Positions 5,902-9,675 of a stretch of 9,675 nt of DNA are shown piece by piece. Origin of the DNA: Pseudomonadota bacterium. Lineage in GTDB: Bacteria; Pseudomonadota; Gammaproteobacteria; Burkholderiales; Burkholderiaceae_C. The stretch covers positions 1 to 9,675 of the forward strand of contig JAEZEB010000204.1 in the NCBI GenBank assembly GCA_023438115.1, written 5' to 3'. Numbering within the stretch: the first letter of the stretch is position 1; each line of letters begins with the position of its first letter. The notes beneath the pieces are model-generated. The model made no database searches and was not told the DNA's origin. It was given only the letters and a program-made list of their open reading frames with translations. The position numbers and the translations under genes are program-made.

Positions 5902-5928
5902 GCGCGCGCGGCCGAGGGCCACGCGCGC
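5902..5928 (+). other. Strong stem-loop upstream of fliC2
   Basis: Arms 5902-5913 and 5917-5928 pair at eleven of twelve positions (one C-A mismatch) around a GAG loop. It ends 43 bp before the fliC2 start codon and has no uridine tract. It parallels the leader hairpin of fliC1, so it may mark a processed or initiated 5' end of the fliC2 message. That role is inferred. Confidence 0.5.
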
Positions 5929-5971
5929 CAGGACATCCGGTTGAAAACGCCACTTTTCGATTGGAGCCGCC

Positions 5972-7153
5972 GTGCCGTCCGTGATCAACACCAACCTGCC
6001 GTCGCTGAACACCCAGCGGAACCTCAACACCTCGCAGGCCAGCCTCGCCACGTCCATCCAGCGCCTGTCCAGCGGCCTGCGCGTGAACAGCGCCAAGGAC
6101 GATGCCGCCGGTCTCGCCATCGCCGAGCGCATGAACGCGCAGGTGCGCGGCCTCAACGTCGCTGCCCGCAACGCCAACGACGGCGTGTCGCTGGCGCAGA
6201 CCGCCGAAGGCGCGCTGGGCAAGATCGGCGACATGGTGCAGCGCATCCGCGAGCTGTCCGTGCAGTCGTCCAACGCGACCAACAGCACCAATGACCGCAT
6301 CGCGCTGCACGAGGAAGTCAAGCAGCTGCAGTCCGAGATCCAGCGCCTGGCCACCACCACCAACTTCAACGGCACCAAGCTGCTGGACGGCTCCTTCGCC
6401 GACATGGCGTTCCAGGTCGGCGCCGACGCGGGCCAGGTGATCAGCATCGCCGACATCGCCAACACGCAGACCGACACGATCGGCCGGGTCTACGCCAGCG
6501 GCGCGACGCTGGACACCGCCGACACGGCGCTAGGCGCGGACGATGCCGCGACGGCCACCATCAGCATCACCGTGGAAGGCCTCAACCTCTCGGCCGCCAC
6601 CCCTCCCGTGGCGGAAGCGGTCGATTTCACCCTGCCGGCCGCCAGCCCCGACATGACGATGAGCGACCGGATCAACAAGCTGGTCGAGGACATCAACATG
6701 AGCGCCGAGTTCGCCGGCAAGGTCACGGCGACCTACGACGCATCCACCAAGCAGGTCGTGGTCATGTCGTCCGAGGGCGGCGTGACCGTGGCGTCCACCG
6801 ACACCGGCGTCACCGCGGGCACCGCCGACACGACGGGCATCGCCATCGACGAGATGGACATCAGCACGTTCGCCGGCGCCCAGAAGGCCATCATGCAGGC
6901 CGACGACGCGCTCAACACCATCAACAGCGCGCGCGCCATGCTCGGCGCCCTGCAAAGCCGCTTCGAGAACGCGGTCGCGAACATCCAGATCACCGCGGAG
7001 AACGTCACCGCCGCCAAGTCGCGCATCCTGGATGCGGACTTCGCCGCCGAGACGGCCGCGATGACGCGCGCCCAGATCCTGCAGCAAGCCGGCACCGCCA
7101 TGCTGTCGCAGGCCAACCAGATCCCCCAGCAGGTGCTCTCGCTGCTGAAATGA
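5972..7153 (+). CDS. fliC: Flagellin FliC, second copy
   Basis: A 393-residue flagellin paralogous to the gene just upstream. In my ungapped comparison the first 150 residues differ from copy 1 at 18 positions, and the last 105 at 19. The middle retains long shared blocks such as GLNLSAATPPVA and FAGKVTATYD. It has the D0/D1 ends MPSVINTNLPSLN and QQVLSLLK, the RELSVQSSN segment, and a short variable region like copy 1. The start is GTG at 5972, fixed by TTGGAG 5 nt upstream and by alignment with MASVINTN; no ATG is better placed. No complete FliA promoter is seen in the 225-bp spacer. The stop lies 20 nt before fliD, so both are probably on one transcript. It could form a mixed filament or a minor subunit. 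Confidence 0.95.
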   Translation: MPSVINTNLPSLNTQRNLNTSQASLATSIQRLSSGLRVNSAKDDAAGLAIAERMNAQVRGLNVAARNANDGVSLAQTAEGALGKIGDMVQRIRELSVQSSNATNSTNDRIALHEEVKQLQSEIQRLATTTNFNGTKLLDGSFADMAFQVGADAGQVISIADIANTQTDTIGRVYASGATLDTADTALGADDAATATISITVEGLNLSAATPPVAEAVDFTLPAASPDMTMSDRINKLVEDINMSAEFAGKVTATYDASTKQVVVMSSEGGVTVASTDTGVTAGTADTTGIAIDEMDISTFAGAQKAIMQADDALNTINSARAMLGALQSRFENAVANIQITAENVTAAKSRILDADFAAETAAMTRAQILQQAGTAMLSQANQIPQQVLSLLK

Positions 7154-7173
7154 TTGACTGAAAGGAGGACGCC

Positions 7174-8595
7174 ATGCCGTCCATCACCAGCACCGGCGTA
7201 GGCAGCGGCCTCGACGTCAACGCCATCATCACTTCGCTGATGACGGTGGAGCAGCGGCCGCTCTACCAGCTGCAGGCGCAGGCGTCCACCATCCAGACCA
7301 AGATCTCGGCCTTCGGCGCGCTCAAGAGCCAGCTCTCCAACCTGGGCGACGTGGCCGGCAAGCTGGCAAAGGCGTCGAACTGGAACCCGCTCAAGATCGA
7401 GAGTTCCAGCACCACCGCCGTGACCGCCACGGTGTCCGCGGGCGCGGCGCCAGGCCGCCACAGCCTCGCCGTGAACCGGCTGGCGCAGTCGCAGGTGCTG
7501 GCGAGCAACGCCTACGCATCCTCCGGCACCGTCGTCGGTACCGGCACCCTGAAGCTGGAGATCGGCAAGACCGAGGACGGCACGTTCACGCCGCGCGCCG
7601 AGAATTCCGCCTTCACCGTGACCATCGGCGAGGGCCAGCAGACGCTCGCCGGCGTGCGCGACGCGATCAACGCGGCCAAGTCCGGCGTCACCGCCAGCAT
7701 CGTCCAGGGCACGGATGGCGCGCGCCTGGTGCTGCGTGGCGCGGACGGCGGCGAAAGCTCCATCCGCGTGACGGCCACCGATGCGGACGGCGACTCTACC
7801 GACGCCTCCGGCCTGTCCGCGCTCGCCTACGATCCGGCCGCCACGGCCGGCGCCGGACGCAACCTCACGCAGACCCAGGCCGCGCAGGACGCGCTGCTGA
7901 CGATCGACGGCATCGAGGTGGCCAGCGCGAGCAACACGGTCACGGGCGCGCTGGAGGGTGTCACCCTGCAACTGCGCCAGGTGACCACCGAGCCGGTGAT
8001 GGTCGACGTGTCCAACGACACGGCGGCGCTGCGAAAGAATGTCACCGACTTCGTCAACGCCTACAACGCGCTCAACAAGCTGCTGCAGTCGCAGACCCAG
8101 GCGGACCCCACGGGGACGAGCCGCGGGCCGCTGCAGGCGGATTCCACGGCGGTCGGCCTGATCAACAACCTGCGCACCATGCTGCGCGGCTCGGTGAGCG
8201 GCCTGGAGGAGCCGGCCAGCCTGGCCGCCGCCGGCATCTCGCTGCAGCGCGACGGCTCGCTGCTGATCGACGAAAAGAAGCTGGCCCCGCTGCTGGAGAA
8301 ACCCGCGCACCTGGCCGCCCTGTTCACCGGCGCGGGCGAAGGCGATGCGCGCGGCTTCGGCGTGCGCTTCGAGGCCTGGACCAAGGCCCTGACCGGCAGC
8401 GAAGGTCCGCTGGACGCCCGTACCGAGGGCCTCAAGCGCAGCAGCGACAGCAACCGCAAGCAGCAGGACGCCACCCAGGAGCGCCTGGCGCGCACCGAAG
8501 CCCGCCTGCGCGCCCAGTACCAGCGACTGGACACCCAGATGGCGACCCTCAACGCGCAGATGCAGCAGATGGCGGCCAGCCTCGGCCTGGGCTGA
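7174..8595 (+). CDS. fliD: Flagellar filament cap protein FliD (HAP2)
   Basis: A 473-residue cap protein, near the Salmonella length of 467. It forms the pentameric cap that folds exported flagellin into the growing filament. The N-terminal FliD domain (about 1-100) begins with the family signature GVGSGLDVNAIITSLM. A middle segment IDGIEVASASNTVTGALEGVTLQL (about 243-266) is the usual hook-associated repeat motif. The C-terminal FliD domain (about 270-470) contains DFVNAYNALN and ends in a Gln/Arg-rich coiled coil (about 420-468). A very strong AAAGGAGG lies 5 nt before the ATG. The gene follows fliC2 by 20 nt. Downstream, a separate FliA-type promoter starts the fliST unit. Confidence 0.97.
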   Translation: MPSITSTGVGSGLDVNAIITSLMTVEQRPLYQLQAQASTIQTKISAFGALKSQLSNLGDVAGKLAKASNWNPLKIESSSTTAVTATVSAGAAPGRHSLAVNRLAQSQVLASNAYASSGTVVGTGTLKLEIGKTEDGTFTPRAENSAFTVTIGEGQQTLAGVRDAINAAKSGVTASIVQGTDGARLVLRGADGGESSIRVTATDADGDSTDASGLSALAYDPAATAGAGRNLTQTQAAQDALLTIDGIEVASASNTVTGALEGVTLQLRQVTTEPVMVDVSNDTAALRKNVTDFVNAYNALNKLLQSQTQADPTGTSRGPLQADSTAVGLINNLRTMLRGSVSGLEEPASLAAAGISLQRDGSLLIDEKKLAPLLEKPAHLAALFTGAGEGDARGFGVRFEAWTKALTGSEGPLDARTEGLKRSSDSNRKQQDATQERLARTEARLRAQYQRLDTQMATLNAQMQQMAASLGLG

Positions 8596-8604
8596 AAAAA
8601 TTTC

Positions 8605-8631
8605 TCAAGTCCGCGGCCGCCGGGCCGAAAA
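8605..8631 (+). promoter_or_regulatory. FliA (sigma-28) promoter for fliS-fliT
   Basis: TCAAG (8605-8609), N14, then GCCGAAAA (8624-8631), seven of eight matching the sigma-28 -10 consensus with exact spacing. An A/T tract (GAAAAAATTT, 8594-8603) just upstream could act as an UP element. The predicted start is near 8638, leaving a leader of only about 12 nt that includes the fliS ribosome-binding site. Confidence 0.78.
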
Positions 8632-8649
8632 GGGGGGTGAGGACCTCGC

Positions 8650-9069
8650 ATGTTCGCCACCATCACCCCTCCCATCGACCAGTACCGGCAGATCGGCACG
8701 GCCACTTCCGTGGCCCTCGCCGACCCCCACCAGCTGGTGGTCCTGCTGTACGACGGCGCCATCGCCGCGGTGCTGCAGGCGCGCCACGCCGTCGCCACCG
8801 GCGACACGGCCACCCGCCAGGGCACCATCACCAAGGCCATGCGCATCATCGACGAGGGCCTGAAGGCGTCAGTGGAAAGCAACGGCGACCCCGTCCTGGC
8901 GCAGAACCTGCGCGCCCTCTACGAACACATGGTGTCCTGCCTCTTCCAGGCCAACCTGCGCGTCGCGGACGAGCCCCTGGCCGAAGTGCTGGCCCTGCTG
9001 GGCGACCTGCGCTCGGCCTGGGCGGCGATCGCGCCCGAGGCGCGCGGCCACGCGGACATGCAGGCATGA
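8650..9069 (+). CDS. fliS: Flagellin export chaperone FliS
   Basis: A 139-residue FliS. It binds the C-terminal D0 region of flagellin in the cytoplasm, prevents premature polymerisation and helps export. The family pattern is clear: QYRQIGTATSVALADPHQLV then VLLYDGAIAAVLQA (about 11-44), matching the 'Y..A....ASPHQLI.MLFDGA' block of enterobacterial FliS. The rest is helical, including the second conserved segment LRALYEHMVSCLFQANL (about 87-103). GAGGA lies 6 nt before the ATG. The stop overlaps the fliT start as ATGA, indicating translational coupling. Its own FliA-type promoter lies in the fliD-fliS gap. Confidence 0.96.
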   Translation: MFATITPPIDQYRQIGTATSVALADPHQLVVLLYDGAIAAVLQARHAVATGDTATRQGTITKAMRIIDEGLKASVESNGDPVLAQNLRALYEHMVSCLFQANLRVADEPLAEVLALLGDLRSAWAAIAPEARGHADMQA

Positions 9070-9407
9070 GCGCCGCCCTGATGGAAGACAGCGCCTTCAG
9101 CTCCCTGCTGCGGCACTACCGCGCGCTCGAAGCGGCGAGCGTGGAGATGCTGGAGGCCGCGCGCCGCGGCGACTGGGACAGCGTGTGCCGGCTCGAGGCC
9201 GCCTGCGTGGTGGTGATCGCGCAGCTGCGCTCGCTGGCGCAGGAGCAGCCCCTGGCGCCGGAGGAGCAGGCGGAGCGGCTGCGCATCCTGCGCGCCATCC
9301 TGGGCAACGACGCGGAGATCCGCCGCATCGCCGAACCGATGCCTTCGTGGATGGAGCGGGTGCCGGCCTTCGAGGCCACGCGCCCGCCCGGGGCCATGCT
9401 GCACTGA
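9066..9407 (+). CDS. fliT: Flagellar export chaperone FliT
   Basis: A 113-residue helical protein assigned to FliT, the FliD chaperone. In enterobacteria FliT also binds FlhC and represses class II expression. Sequence conservation in this family is low. Support is the size (Salmonella FliT is 122 residues), the helix-rich pattern (LLRHYRALEAASVEMLEAARRGDWDSVCRLE), the C-terminal helical motif with a PSWMERV ending, and the position directly after fliS. The ATG at 9066 overlaps the fliS stop. Another ATG 15 nt downstream has no better ribosome site. The same frame is open further upstream inside fliS, but that extension is a shadow. The gene is convergent with fliE, and only 13 bp separate the two stops. 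Confidence 0.87.
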   Translation: MSAALMEDSAFSSLLRHYRALEAASVEMLEAARRGDWDSVCRLEAACVVVIAQLRSLAQEQPLAPEEQAERLRILRAILGNDAEIRRIAEPMPSWMERVPAFEATRPPGAMLH

Positions 9408-9423
9408 GCGCGCGGGGCGCTCA
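9405..9423. terminator. Bidirectional hairpin joining the fliT and fliE stops
   Basis: The perfect inverted repeat TGAGCGC-GCGGG-GCGCTCA occupies 9405-9423. The left arm begins with the fliT stop TGA. The right arm, read on the minus strand, begins with the fliE stop TGA. There is no uridine tract on either side, so terminator efficiency is uncertain, but the position between convergent genes fits. Confidence 0.55.
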
Positions 9424-9675
9424 GACCTGCATGTTCATGATGTCGGTGTAGGCGGAGACGAGGCGGTTGCGCACGTGCAGGGCGGACTGGAAGCCGATCT
9501 GCGATTTCTGCATGGCGACCATCGCCTGCTCCAGGCTGACGCTGCCCGGGTCGGCCTGGAAGGCATCGGCCATCGCGGCCGACTGGTGCTGCGCGGCGCT
9601 GACGGAACGCAGCGCCTGGTCGAGGGCGCCGGCGAAGGAAGGGCCCGCCGCGGCCTCCGGCGCCTGCGCCGCGCG
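9421..9675 (-). CDS. fliE: Flagellar hook-basal body protein FliE, C-terminal 84 residues (cut by window edge)
   Basis: The last 84 residues and stop of FliE are visible; roughly 20-30 N-terminal residues lie beyond the window. FliE joins the MS ring to the proximal rod and is an early export substrate. Diagnostic features are VSLEQAMVAMQKSQIGFQSALHVRNRLVSAYTDIMNMQV read to the stop: the 'M.K....F....VRNKLV.AY.EIM.MQV' C-terminus is the most conserved part of the family. The upstream visible part is Ala/Gln-rich (FAGALDQALRSVSAAQHQS). The gene is convergent with fliT and would head the fliEF basal-body cluster beyond the right edge. Confidence 0.95.
   Translation of the reverse strand, partial: RAAQAPEAAAGPSFAGALDQALRSVSAAQHQSAAMADAFQADPGSVSLEQAMVAMQKSQIGFQSALHVRNRLVSAYTDIMNMQV

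Noticed and set aside
4538..6310. A 590-codon open frame on the minus strand antisense to both flagellins
   Set aside because: The plus-strand flagellins are certain. The antisense frame crosses the intergenic spacer and repeats similar text only because the flagellin genes are paralogous.
6733..8310. A 525-codon open frame on the minus strand antisense to fliC2 and fliD
   Set aside because: Compositionally a shadow frame of fliD; no recognisable domain, and it conflicts with a clear FliD.
1..9675. CRISPR arrays, tRNA or rRNA genes, prophage or defence genes
   Set aside because: No regularly spaced repeats, cloverleaf-like sequences, transposase or phage-like frames were seen; every coding region belongs to the flagellar set.

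Overview
This window is one block of a flagellar and chemotaxis locus. The very high GC content, the flhDC-motAB-cheYZ-flhB order and the short palindromic intergenic repeats suggest a motile betaproteobacterium of the order Burkholderiales, probably Comamonadaceae-like. That assignment is inferred from layout and style, not from a database match. All twelve genes found belong to known flagellar families, and I see no unrelated or novel enzyme system.

Layout. The left half reads on the minus strand, from right to left: flhD and flhC (master regulator), a hairpin terminator, motA and motB (stator), cheY and cheZ (response regulator and its phosphatase), then the first 17 codons of flhB (export gate), cut by the window edge. 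The right half reads on the plus strand: two tandem flagellin genes (here fliC1 and fliC2), fliD (filament cap), fliS (flagellin chaperone) and fliT (FliD chaperone). The 3' part of fliE (rod/basal body adapter) then comes in convergently on the minus strand and runs off the right edge. flhD and fliC1 are divergent across a 270-bp regulatory region.

Regulation is the most informative layer. Three sites share the form TCAAG-N14-G(C/T)CGA(T/A)A, as expected for the flagellar sigma factor FliA (sigma-28). They lie upstream of motA (minus strand, exact GCCGATAA), upstream of fliS between fliD and fliS, and upstream of fliC1. This implies a cascade in which FlhDC drives early genes and FliA drives stator/chemotaxis, filament and chaperone units. 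The second flagellin has no complete FliA site. It is separated from the first by a spacer holding three strong hairpins, so its expression probably differs.

Other structures include a strong stem-loop at the predicted 5' end of the fliC1 transcript, a BIME/REP-like double palindrome between cheZ and flhB, a GC-rich palindromic repeat between motA and motB, and a perfect hairpin whose two arms each carry the stop codon of one of the convergent genes fliT and fliE. No intergenic stretch exceeds 300 bases. No tRNA, rRNA, CRISPR array or insertion sequence was seen.
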